Virus record (IMG/VR): IMGVR_UViG_3300035661_000193
Span: 1-35,338 of that record
Reading direction: 5' to 3' (one strand)
Source: a virus
DNA: 35,338 nucleotides
The notes below the pieces were generated by a model. It made no database searches. It was not told where the DNA came from and saw nothing but the letters and a program-made list of their open reading frames with translations. Each line of letters starts with the position of its first letter. The stretch's first letter is position 1. Made by a program: the position numbers and the translations under genes. Below are positions 13,944-21,021 of the stretch, piece after piece.

Positions 13944-14145
13944 GCCAGAAACTGATAATCAAAAAGCCCTAGCAGATTTCTGGGGCAAACTATCCACGGA
14001 AACCCAGATAAAATTTGAGACTGAAGCTCAATATATGTGGGACCGTGGATATTTCTTTGGTGATGCAGATAGTTTAGCTGGTTTAGCAAAGATTATGGCA
14101 TGGAAAGACTATCAGAAGAAAAAAGCACTCGCAAAAGGAGCATAA
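13936..14145 (+). CDS. Small hypothetical protein
   Basis: This 69-residue protein begins at ATG 13936 and overlaps the phosphatase stop by 8 bases. It is helical and charged, with WGKLSTETQIKFETEAQYMW and a Lys-rich C-terminus. There is no signal peptide or known motif. It is probably translated together with the phosphatase. An upstream TTG start (13921) is possible but would lengthen the overlap. Confidence 0.5.
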   Translation: MAEPETDNQKALADFWGKLSTETQIKFETEAQYMWDRGYFFGDADSLAGLAKIMAWKDYQKKKALAKGA

Positions 14146-14148
14146 ATA
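14141..14148 (+). promoter_or_regulatory. Possible late promoter element (CATAAATA)
   Basis: CATAAATA overlaps the stop of the 69-residue gene and lies 22 bases before the SegE-like ATG, with AAGGAG between them. It matches the late element but may be a by-product of the stop codon. Confidence 0.35.
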
Positions 14149-14170
14149 ATGTCAAGGAGACTTTCTTGGC

Positions 14171-14584
14171 ATGTGGTTCTATTGTGACAAAATATTTAGC
14201 GAAGCAGACATTGCTGACGACGTTATCGGCTTTGTTTACATTATTACTAGGTTGAGTGACGGTAAACGATATATAGGTAAGAAACTATTTCGGTTCGCAA
14301 GAACAAAGAAGGTGAAGGGAAAGAAAAAGAGATTCAAGATTGCTTCTGACTGGGAATCATATTACGGTTCCAATAAGGACTTGGTTGCTGACGTAGAAAA
14401 AGATGGTGCATCGGCCTTCAAAAGAGAAATAATTCATCTCTGTAAGAGCAAAGGGATCTGCTCTTATCTAGAGACAAAAGAAATAATAAATCATGATGCA
14501 CTACTTAGAGATGATTACTATAACTCGTGGGTAACTTGCAAAATCAGCAGGTCACATATTTCCGCTCTCCGTCAATTAAAGTAA
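14171..14584 (+). CDS. SegE-like GIY-YIG protein, putative endonuclease
   Basis: This 137-residue protein has a GIY-YIG core: FVYIITR at residues about 17-23 and KRYIGKK at about 30-36, followed by an Arg/Lys-rich region. T4-like phages carry a conserved protein of this type annotated as a SegE-like endonuclease. AAGGAG lies upstream of the ATG. Its 3' end overlaps the convergent GIY-YIG gene by 41 bases. It may be a domesticated nuclease rather than an active homing enzyme, since it is conserved and short. Confidence 0.7.
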   Translation: MWFYCDKIFSEADIADDVIGFVYIITRLSDGKRYIGKKLFRFARTKKVKGKKKRFKIASDWESYYGSNKDLVADVEKDGASAFKREIIHLCKSKGICSYLETKEIINHDALLRDDYYNSWVTCKISRSHISALRQLK

Positions 14585-15005
14585 GTTTTTTGCCGAGTCT
14601 TGCTTGTCTACATTTTTCTCTATACTCAGGAGTCTTCATATAGGAATTATCACGCTTTTTTATCTTTGCTATAGTTTCTTTACTTGCTTTCTTTCCAGTC
14701 ATAAGCTTAGCGTGATTTCTTTTCCATTCTTCTGTACGAAAACCAGTATTTCCTTCACCGCCATCTGTAATATTAAGGAGTATGCCACCGTCTATCTTTT
14801 TACCATACCATCTAATGTAGCGTCTTTCAAGTGCACAAGCGCCAACGTTAGAAAGATTAGTTTCTAAGAATATAATTTTGGATTTATCTTTAGGTGTTTT
14901 GATTCTGCCGTGATTTTTGAAAGCTCTTTTGTCTTTGCCCTTTCCAATGTAATAAGGCAATCCATTAGATTTTCTAACATAGGCATAAACATAATAAATA
15001 AACAT
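14544..15005 (-). CDS. GIY-YIG homing endonuclease (antisense)
   Basis: This 153-residue protein has a clear GIY-YIG motif (YYVYAYVRK and [11 protein letters not shown], residues 4-26) and C-terminal NUMOD3-like DNA-binding segments ([24 protein letters not shown]). The start is ATG 15005 with GGAG eight bases upstream; a longer frame exists but lacks support. It is A+T-rich and lies antisense between + strand genes, as expected for a homing gene insertion. A minus-strand late-promoter element lies about 60 bases upstream. The stop lies inside the SegE-like gene. Confidence 0.8.
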   Translation of the reverse strand: MFIYYVYAYVRKSNGLPYYIGKGKDKRAFKNHGRIKTPKDKSKIIFLETNLSNVGACALERRYIRWYGKKIDGGILLNITDGGEGNTGFRTEEWKRNHAKLMTGKKASKETIAKIKKRDNSYMKTPEYREKCRQARLGKKLTLIDGERKYVTC

Positions 15006-15065
15006 GGCTGATTCTCCTAGTACGAGTTTAGAGCCAGTGGGATTCCCGTCCGCGACTGGCAATCT

Positions 15066-15073
15066 TATTTATC
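15066..15073 (-). promoter_or_regulatory. Possible late promoter (GATAAATA) for the antisense endonuclease
   Basis: On the minus strand this reads GATAAATA, matching the NATAAATA late core about 60 bases upstream of the GIY-YIG ATG at 15005. T4 homing endonuclease genes often have their own late promoters. Confidence 0.45.
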
Positions 15074-15106
15074 ATGAGGAGTAAAGCCACTTAAAGGATC
15101 TCACTA

Positions 15107-15427
15107 ATGAGTACCAAAAGAAAAAAGAAACAGACTCCTAGTTATATGGAAACCATTCAGGGCGAAGTTATGCTAACCCTTGGACAGAGAATCTTTTATC
15201 ATCGCGGACTTCTAAATCAAATTATAGAACGCGGCGGAGACCAAATTGAGGATATTGGAGCTACGATTGCTGTTACCGAAATGGATCGATTATACCAAGC
15301 TTCCCTTGATGGGATTTTAGATTCTTTGTCAGATTGTTTAGATATGAATCTGGCAAAGGAAGCCATCACTGCAATAAGAGACTCTATGAATATCAAAAGA
15401 GGACTCGTCAGGATGGAAAAAGCCTAG
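15107..15427 (+). CDS. Conserved-looking hypothetical protein
   Basis: This 106-residue helical protein has a basic N-terminus (STKRKKKQT). AAAGGA lies upstream of the ATG. I see no catalytic motif, membrane segment or signal peptide. It ends three bases before the next promoter's -35 box. It is the first + strand gene after the antisense endonuclease, so it may once have been adjacent to the SegE-like gene. Function unknown. Confidence 0.5.
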   Translation: MSTKRKKKQTPSYMETIQGEVMLTLGQRIFYHRGLLNQIIERGGDQIEDIGATIAVTEMDRLYQASLDGILDSLSDCLDMNLAKEAITAIRDSMNIKRGLVRMEKA

Positions 15428-15429
15428 GG

Positions 15430-15458
15430 TTGACAAATATCTTCCTTAGGTGTATAAT
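15430..15458 (+). promoter_or_regulatory. Sigma-70-type promoter of the sugar operon
   Basis: TTGACA (15430-15435) and TATAAT (15453-15458) are perfect boxes with 17-base spacing. It lies about 29 bases before the ATG at 15487 and is the only clear promoter before the long overlapping run to 20963. Confidence 0.8.
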
Positions 15459-15486
15459 AAACTGTTAACAACCAAAAGGAAAATTC

Positions 15487-15783
15487 ATGTACTTTGACCC
15501 AGCTGCTTTAGCTCAAGAGCTCAAGCGCAATGTGGTAGAAATCCGCTTTACAAAGGCGGATGGAACTTACCGCAGAATGCGATGCACCCTTAAGCCAGAT
15601 TTCTTGCCTCCGCGCGAGATGAAAGAAGGCGACGAGATGAAGTCACCCCAGCTTCTTATGGAAGAGACTGCAAAAGAATCAGCTCGGACTGGACTTTTCA
15701 AAGTTTGGGATATTGATCAAGCCGGTTGGCGATCATTTCATATCAGCACCGCTGATTATGTTCAGACGGTTGACACGATCTGA
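15487..15783 (+). CDS. SH3-barrel/WYL_2-like small protein
   Basis: This 98-residue protein has a beta-rich pattern of the WYL_2 (DUF2693) family, an Sm/SH3-like barrel common in T4-like phages: VVEIRFTKADGT, MRCTLKPDFLP, and a closing VWDIDQAGWRSF. The family's function is unknown; nucleic-acid or ligand binding is suggested by the fold. The ribosome site AAAAGGAA lies just upstream. Its stop overlaps the RlpA-like start by one base. Confidence 0.75.
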   Translation: MYFDPAALAQELKRNVVEIRFTKADGTYRRMRCTLKPDFLPPREMKEGDEMKSPQLLMEETAKESARTGLFKVWDIDQAGWRSFHISTADYVQTVDTI

Positions 15784-16109
15784 TGAGGGCTTTGCTTGTG
15801 GTTACTATTTTAGTAGCTTCAGCAGTTAGTACCGCAGCGAATGCGCGGTGTTTTCTTGCTTCGCACTATGGATTTGAAGCTGGAAGCAGAACTGCTTCTG
15901 GTGAGAGACTAAATCTATCTGATAATACGGCTGCTCATCCGTCTTTACCATTCGGAACAATTCTGATGTTTAAAGACAGAGATGGCAGACCACTTCCTGT
16001 CAGAGTAAACGACCGCGGACCATTTCATGGAAAGCGAAACCTTGACGTTAATTCTGGAGTAGCTCGTAGAATGGGTTGGTCCGGTGTTAGAACAATATGT
16101 GAACACTAG
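15783..16109 (+). CDS. RlpA-like exported lytic transglycosylase domain protein
   Basis: This 108-residue protein has an N-terminal signal peptide (MRALLVVTILVASAVSTAANA; cleavage near 21) and a double-psi beta-barrel domain. RlpA signature elements are present: an AHPSLPFGT block with His52 and VNDRGPF with Asp77, matching the catalytic His and Asp region of RlpA, which cleaves naked glycan strands of peptidoglycan. It lacks a lipobox and a SPOR domain. Export to the periplasm is inferred. A role in lysis, entry preparation or wall remodelling is possible. It is first after the SH3-like gene in the operon. Confidence 0.8.
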   Translation: MRALLVVTILVASAVSTAANARCFLASHYGFEAGSRTASGERLNLSDNTAAHPSLPFGTILMFKDRDGRPLPVRVNDRGPFHGKRNLDVNSGVARRMGWSGVRTICEH

Positions 16110-16120
16110 AAAGGACTGAA

Positions 16121-16495
16121 ATGAGCAAGACCTGGGGTTATAGCCTCTTGATGAACGCCGCCGGATGCAAGCGTGAACTACAGACTTATGAGAACATCTA
16201 TGCTTTCGCCAAGGAATTGGTAAAAGAAATAGATATGGTTGCATACGGTGAACCCCAGATTGTTCATTTCGGTACTGATGACAAGGCCGGATATACGCTG
16301 GTCCAACTTATTGAGACGTCGAATATTTGTGCTCATTTCGTAGAATTGAATGAGGAAATTTATCTCGACGTCTTTTCCTGCAAGTATTTTGAGGATGATG
16401 TGGTGTTCCGCGTATTCGACAAGTACTTTAAACCTATTACCTACACCTCGCGGGTTGTTGACCGTCGAGCTCCGAATGGAAACGAGGACTTCTAA
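16121..16495 (+). CDS. speD: S-adenosylmethionine decarboxylase-like protein
   Basis: This 124-residue SpeD-family protein would convert SAM to decarboxylated SAM for spermidine synthesis. Ser67, His72 and Cys87 match the spacing of Ser63, His68 and Cys83 of Thermotoga AdoMetDC, the pyruvoyl precursor and catalytic residues. The residue before Ser67 is Thr, not the usual Glu, and the residue after it is Asn rather than His, so self-processing is uncertain. I recall this variant (ETSNICAHF) from phage and bacterial homologues. It precedes GmhA by three bases. Roles could be polyamine supply or lowering SAM; neither is shown. Confidence 0.75.
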   Translation: MSKTWGYSLLMNAAGCKRELQTYENIYAFAKELVKEIDMVAYGEPQIVHFGTDDKAGYTLVQLIETSNICAHFVELNEEIYLDVFSCKYFEDDVVFRVFDKYFKPITYTSRVVDRRAPNGNEDF

Positions 16496-16498
16496 ATT

Positions 16499-17107
16499 AT
16501 GAGCAATTGGTATGAATACCACAATGAATTTCGAAAGTTCATTTTGGATTATGAAGATGATGAAAGAAACGCAGAAGCTTATGAGTATGCTATACACTTT
16601 CTTTGTGACGTGAGAAATTTTAGAGGTCGTTGTTTTATTCTTGGCATGGGCGGTTCAGCTGCAAATGCTCAGCATCTTGCAAATGACATGCGGAAAATGT
16701 GTAACATTGATGCCATCAGTCTTTCAGATAATATTGCTGAATTGACTGCACGCGCCAATGATGATGGATTTACACGAATCTATCTTGATAGTCTCAAGGC
16801 ATCAAATCTTGACGAAAATGATGTAGTATTCGTACTGTCAGTTTCAGGTGGTTCTCGCGAGAAGGAAGCATCTCTAGCCCTAGTTCATGCTATGGATTTG
16901 GCAGATGAAAAGCATGCTTCAATTATTGGCATCGTCGGAATGGAAGACTCGGTTGCAGCTTCATTTCGTGGTAAAGAGAACAATGCAATCATGGTAACTC
17001 CCAAAGTTGAAAAGTACCAGACACAGTTTGCTGAAGCTGCGCAGGGCGTTATTTGGCACGGTCTGATTTCTGATCCTCGTCTTATGCAGAAGAGTGCAAA
17101 GTGGTAA
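16499..17107 (+). CDS. gmhA: SIS-domain phosphosugar isomerase, GmhA-like
   Basis: This 202-residue SIS-domain protein is of the phosphoheptose isomerase type, which turns sedoheptulose 7-phosphate into D-glycero-D-manno-heptose 7-phosphate. The GMGGSAANAQHLANDMRK block matches the GmhA phosphate-binding motif, and VLSVSGGSREKEASLAL is the second SIS motif. It sits near an HddA-like kinase and a nucleotidyltransferase in the same operon, which supports heptose chemistry over other SIS functions. It overlaps the next gene by 7 bases. Confidence 0.85.
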   Translation: MSNWYEYHNEFRKFILDYEDDERNAEAYEYAIHFLCDVRNFRGRCFILGMGGSAANAQHLANDMRKMCNIDAISLSDNIAELTARANDDGFTRIYLDSLKASNLDENDVVFVLSVSGGSREKEASLALVHAMDLADEKHASIIGIVGMEDSVAASFRGKENNAIMVTPKVEKYQTQFAEAAQGVIWHGLISDPRLMQKSAKW

Positions 17108-17565
17108 ACACTAATCGTCGTAATTTCCTTTTCGGCTCTCTTGCAGTTGCCTTCACAACGGCACTGCCTTCTATTTCATTTGCTTCATATAACCAGGATA
17201 TCGTAGACGTTATCGAGTCCTGTCATCTAAAATTCGAGAACGCTGAGTATATTGGCGATTGGATGCATATCTTCATTGAAGAGATGGAGAAGAAAATGAA
17301 AGTCTGGGAAACATACGAGCCTCTTAAAGAAATGAGAATGTTCGGTTATGATGAGACTGGCAAGATTGTCGACCAAGGACCATCAGGTTGGTGGACTAAT
17401 CCAAACTTTACCAACGAGTGTCATATGATGGGCCATTGGAACAACTATGACTCTGCTGGTTTTACTTTAGACTTCAAAAATCCAAAGGGTAACTGGGTCA
17501 ATGTCCGATATCATTGGCAAGACAAATCTTTCAAGATCAAAGAAAGAGGTTCAGAGGAAGTATGA
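17101..17565 (+). CDS. Exported protein with twin-arginine (Tat) signal
   Basis: This 154-residue protein starts at GTG 17101. The N-terminus NRRNFLFG followed by a hydrophobic stretch and ALPSISFA resembles a Tat signal peptide (consensus RRxFL), with cleavage near residue 28. Tat substrates are exported folded. The mature domain is Trp-rich (GPSGWWTNPN, MMGHWNNYDS) and unlike any family I recognise. It sits between gmhA and the nucleotidyltransferase, with overlaps on both sides, so it is probably made with the sugar enzymes. Sec export cannot be excluded. Confidence 0.65.
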   Translation: MVNTNRRNFLFGSLAVAFTTALPSISFASYNQDIVDVIESCHLKFENAEYIGDWMHIFIEEMEKKMKVWETYEPLKEMRMFGYDETGKIVDQGPSGWWTNPNFTNECHMMGHWNNYDSAGFTLDFKNPKGNWVNVRYHWQDKSFKIKERGSEEV

Positions 17566-17966
17566 AACCTAAAGTAGGATTTATTTGCGGAACATGGGAC
17601 CTGCTTCATGCAGGCCATGTTCTTGCGCTGCGCGAAGCATCATTCAACTGTCAAGAATTGGTTGTAGGTCTTCAATCTGTTCCAACACATAAGCGTGCTC
17701 CAGTTCAAGGACTGTTTGAGCGTTATCTACAACTTCAAGCAGTTTGTTATGTGAGAGACATTTATCCATATTCGGATGAGCATGATCTTTATAATCTTCT
17801 CGAGTCACTCAAGCCTGACATTCGATTTCTTGGATCAGATTACAAGAATATATCCAAGCCAATTACTGGCTACCACGTAGCACCAATCCATTATATAGAC
17901 CGAAATCATCAGTATTCAACTACTGATCTAATTCATCGTGTGAAAGAAAGCAAGCTTTATGTTTGA
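17562..17966 (+). CDS. Cytidylyltransferase-like nucleotidyltransferase
   Basis: This 134-residue protein resembles TagD/RfaE-C-terminal nucleotidyltransferases, which link a nucleotide to a sugar or polyol phosphate. It has the HxGH motif in GTWDLLHAGH and a C-terminal YSTTDLIHRV like the ISSTxI signature. ATG 17562 overlaps the previous stop (ATGA). A neighbouring GmhA and heptose kinase suggest activation of a heptose 1-phosphate to NDP-heptose. The nucleotide (CTP or ATP) cannot be read from sequence. Confidence 0.85.
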   Translation: MKPKVGFICGTWDLLHAGHVLALREASFNCQELVVGLQSVPTHKRAPVQGLFERYLQLQAVCYVRDIYPYSDEHDLYNLLESLKPDIRFLGSDYKNISKPITGYHVAPIHYIDRNHQYSTTDLIHRVKESKLYV

Positions 17967-18981
17967 GGAAAATGAGATCTCGAAAAATGCTGTCGGTGGA
18001 ACTGAATTGACCAAGCGTGGTCTTGGTAAGATTATTGATCCTACACTAGCATCTAATTTCCAAATCATTTGTTCGCGTGTCCGTGAACTTGATCCGACAA
18101 AGATTAGAGTGTACTGGGTTCATGATTTGCCATCTGATCCAGAGTGTGCAAAAATCAAGGACAAGTCATTCCGTGACCAGTTTCATTTGATTGCTTTTAC
18201 CTCAGACTATCTGTACATGCGGTTCCGACAGGAGCATGGAGTACCATATGATGAGAAATTCGTGGTTATCGAATCTTGCATTGATCCGATCGACTCTCCA
18301 GAAAAACCGGATGATACGATCAATCTGATCTATCATACCACACCACATCGTGGATTGGCTCTGCTTGTTCCAGCATTTGGTTTCCTTGCAAAAATCCATC
18401 CTGAAATTCGATTGCATGTATTTTCATCCTTTAAGGTCTATGGATGGCCTGAGGCAGATGCTCAGTTTGAGCCGCTGTACGAACAAATCAGACAGCATGA
18501 ACAAGCAACGTATCACGAATTCTCTGGCACTGACTCCTACAAAGATGTAGTTGCACAGCTCGAAAAGACTCACATCTTTGGCTATCCTTGTGTCTGGGAA
18601 GAAACATTCTGTCGATCAGTCGTTGAGGCTATGTCTGCAGAGTGTCTTGTAGTTCATCCAAACTTCGGTGCTCTTCCATTCACTTCTGGTGGATTGAATA
18701 TTCAATATCCTGGCGATGCAGACCATAACAAGCATCTCAACACCTTTACTAAGTTCCTTGATATTGCTATCAAGATCACAAAAGGTAAGGAAGTAGCAAC
18801 TAAAGACCGCTTGCGCTTCAATAAGGCGTATGTTGATACTCAGTATTCTACTCAGTATATCGCAAACAAGTGGACTGCACAAATGAATGCGCTTCTTCAG
18901 CAGTATCCAGATGAAGCATCTCGTGCACTTCCAAAACCAGATGATCGTCCGATGTTTGTATTCAATACAAGTCCAAGATGA
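17959..18981 (+). CDS. GT-B glycosyltransferase (GT4-like)
   Basis: This 340-residue protein has GT-B features: a C-terminal Rossmann-like half with LIYHTTPHRGLALLVPAF and an EETFCRSVVEAM block that fits the GT4 EX7E motif, which contacts the nucleotide sugar. There is no signal peptide or membrane segment, so it works in the cytosol. It overlaps the nucleotidyltransferase by 8 bases and the next gene by 4. It likely transfers the operon's activated sugar. The acceptor is unknown. Confidence 0.8.
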   Translation: MFEENEISKNAVGGTELTKRGLGKIIDPTLASNFQIICSRVRELDPTKIRVYWVHDLPSDPECAKIKDKSFRDQFHLIAFTSDYLYMRFRQEHGVPYDEKFVVIESCIDPIDSPEKPDDTINLIYHTTPHRGLALLVPAFGFLAKIHPEIRLHVFSSFKVYGWPEADAQFEPLYEQIRQHEQATYHEFSGTDSYKDVVAQLEKTHIFGYPCVWEETFCRSVVEAMSAECLVVHPNFGALPFTSGGLNIQYPGDADHNKHLNTFTKFLDIAIKITKGKEVATKDRLRFNKAYVDTQYSTQYIANKWTAQMNALLQQYPDEASRALPKPDDRPMFVFNTSPR

Positions 18982-19331
18982 GCAGAATCTTTGTATTTGA
19001 GATAAAACATACTCCAGAACTATATCCAGCAAATCTTGGTTTTATCTTTGCTGACGGTGATTACTACGCCAAAGTAGCAATTTGCAATCCAGCAGACCGA
19101 GAGAATCCAACATTCAAAATTGGATTCCGGTTGGACGCTGAAGATGGTGCAGATCTATACATTGCTGGTCAAAAATGTATTGGCAAATGGACAAGCGATT
19201 TTCACCACATTCAGAAACAGTCAAAAGATTTTGCTATGACTTTTGTAGATTGGAAACAAGAACTTTCTCAAGACCTTAGAGCTGTTGGATATAAAGCTGA
19301 AGAGTTTCCTGAATTGAAAGATTATCTATGA
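18978..19331 (+). CDS. Unknown operon protein between glycosyltransferase and kinase
   Basis: This 117-residue protein has a beta-rich first two-thirds (RIFVFEIKH, LGFIFADGDYYAKVAI, FKIGFRLDAED) and a helical C-terminus. I do not recognise the family. It is coupled by ATGA overlaps with the glycosyltransferase before and the kinase after, so it is probably needed in the same pathway. There is no signal peptide, membrane segment or metal motif. Confidence 0.55.
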   Translation: MSRIFVFEIKHTPELYPANLGFIFADGDYYAKVAICNPADRENPTFKIGFRLDAEDGADLYIAGQKCIGKWTSDFHHIQKQSKDFAMTFVDWKQELSQDLRAVGYKAEEFPELKDYL

Positions 19332-20332
19332 TTATAGCTAAAACTCCTCTTCGAGTATCATTTTTTGGCGGTGGTTCTGACCTTCCTGCTTTTACCGACA
19401 GAGAAGATGGAGCGGCACTATCGGTTTCTATTGATAAGTTTGTCTATGTGATTCTCCATGAGACAACTAAGAATATTCGTTTTCTACATGAGGAAATTGA
19501 ACAAGTTTATAATATCATGCAAATGAGAAACAAGATTGTATCCAATGCTTTAACTTATCACGACATTGATAAAGGTTTGGATATCGTTTCGTTGTCAGAT
19601 GTTCCATCTGTAGGCTCCGGTCTTGGTGGATCGTCAGCATTTACTGTAGGTTTATGTGCTGCACTACTCAAGCATAGATGGCCAGTTGCTGAGTATACGA
19701 ATGAACAGTTTGCTCAAGAAGCTGTCAGAATTGAAATAGACTACTGTCATTTTCCAATCGGTATTCAGGATCAGTATGCTACTGCAGTTGGTGGTTTCAA
19801 TCTTTGGAAGTTCTTCTCTAAATCTCGACGAGCTGAGATAACCAAGAAATTCTATAAATGGCCTGAATGCCAGCCACTTGAAGAAAGACTGTTACTTGTT
19901 CACTCCGGTCTTCAGCGTGTTGGTTCAGCAGGCAGTATTCTTCAAGAGCAGCAATCCGCACTTCAATCAGATGAAGCTAAATTTCAGATTATGCAATCCA
20001 TCAGAGATCGAGCGTACCAAGGAGCTGAACTTCTAGAAAAAGGTCTATTGGACCGTTTTGGGGCACTGCTTCATGACAACTGGATCGACAAAAAGACTCT
20101 GTCTCATTCACTGTCAGACAAACGGTTTGATGAACTCTATGACAAAGCTCTCGACATGGGCGCTCTAGGGGGTAAACTACTTGGTGCTGGCGGTGGTGGA
20201 TTCTTTCTATTTTATATTCCAGAGTACATTGACAAAATCCAATTCGGTCAGGAGCTTACAGAAGAGTATCCTACTGCAAAAGTCTTCCCATTCAAATTTC
20301 ACTATACAGGAACGGAACTAACTCATGTTTAA
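19328..20332 (+). CDS. hddA: D-glycero-D-manno-heptose 7-phosphate kinase-like (GHMP kinase)
   Basis: This 334-residue GHMP kinase has a start motif TPLRVSFFGGGSDLP, an ATP loop GSGLGGSSAF, and a C-terminal GGKLLGAGGGGFF motif. These match the HddA family, which phosphorylates D-glycero-D-manno-heptose 7-phosphate at C1 in GDP-heptose pathways; related sugar kinases such as L-fucokinase share parts of the pattern. The GmhA-like gene upstream supports the heptose reading. It overlaps genes on both sides by 4 and 8 bases. Confidence 0.85.
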   Translation: MIIAKTPLRVSFFGGGSDLPAFTDREDGAALSVSIDKFVYVILHETTKNIRFLHEEIEQVYNIMQMRNKIVSNALTYHDIDKGLDIVSLSDVPSVGSGLGGSSAFTVGLCAALLKHRWPVAEYTNEQFAQEAVRIEIDYCHFPIGIQDQYATAVGGFNLWKFFSKSRRAEITKKFYKWPECQPLEERLLLVHSGLQRVGSAGSILQEQQSALQSDEAKFQIMQSIRDRAYQGAELLEKGLLDRFGALLHDNWIDKKTLSHSLSDKRFDELYDKALDMGALGGKLLGAGGGGFFLFYIPEYIDKIQFGQELTEEYPTAKVFPFKFHYTGTELTHV

Positions 20333-20963
20333 CTTGAAACTTATTGATCTGCCAGGTGATTCCGGCAACTACGAAGTAATCACAGATGCTGCAAACTTTG
20401 TTTCAGCAAATAAGACACCAGGCCTCGCTATTGAAATCGGTCTTCGCCGTGGAGGTGGTTCTAAAGCAATGATCGATGCAATGGTTGCTAATGACTATCG
20501 TCGACCTCTAGTTGGCATTGATCCATATGGAAATATTGACTACAATACCTCCATTGGAACTGTTGACAACCAAGTAACCACGAAGATGGACTATACAAAT
20601 GACATGCGAGCCGACTGTATGGTCAATATGTATGAATACTGCAAGATGCATCGCGTCAATTTCACCTTTATCAACCTCGAGGACACAGAATTCTTTAGCA
20701 GATATGCCGACGGTGTTCCTATCTATGATGAACATAAGGAGATTTGGAATCAATATGCGCTAGTGCATTTTGACGGACCACATTTTCTTCCTGACGTACT
20801 CAAGGAAATTGAATTCTTTGACAGCCGAACTCCACCAGATGCTGCGTATGTTTTTGATGACGTGTCCTATTACAAGCATGAAGTAGTAGATAACCATTTG
20901 CTTGCAACGGGTTGGAAAAACCGCTTGAAAACACCACACAAGTGGTCCTACATTAAGGGTTGA
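20325..20963 (+). CDS. Class I SAM-dependent methyltransferase-like protein
   Basis: This 212-residue protein has a Rossmann-type motif I (LAIEIGLRRGGGSKAMIDAM) followed by PLVGIDPYGN with an acidic residue for SAM binding, then VHFDGPH. The pattern resembles Methyltransf_24/TylF-type O-methyltransferases that act on sugars. It is the last gene of the sugar operon; its stop codon lies in the -35 box of the next promoter. It may methylate the sugar that the operon makes. Confidence 0.65.
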   Translation: MFNLKLIDLPGDSGNYEVITDAANFVSANKTPGLAIEIGLRRGGGSKAMIDAMVANDYRRPLVGIDPYGNIDYNTSIGTVDNQVTTKMDYTNDMRADCMVNMYEYCKMHRVNFTFINLEDTEFFSRYADGVPIYDEHKEIWNQYALVHFDGPHFLPDVLKEIEFFDSRTPPDAAYVFDDVSYYKHEVVDNHLLATGWKNRLKTPHKWSYIKG

Positions 20964-20988
20964 CAGATATCTGAAAATGGTATATCAT
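20960..20988 (+). promoter_or_regulatory. Sigma-70-type promoter with conserved 18-base -35 region
   Basis: TTGACA (20960-20965) and TATCAT (20983-20988) are 17 bases apart. The sequence GGGTTGACAGATATCTGA is identical at the 31727 promoter and contains the palindrome CAGATATCTG. A CATAAATA late-type element (20986-20993) overlaps the -10. Confidence 0.65.
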
Positions 20989-21021
20989 AAATAAAATAGA
21001 AGAAACTACGAAAGTGGTCAC

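Noticed and set aside
14993-15000. AATAAATA on the + strand
   Set aside because: It lies within the antisense endonuclease gene and has no + strand gene close behind it; chance match.
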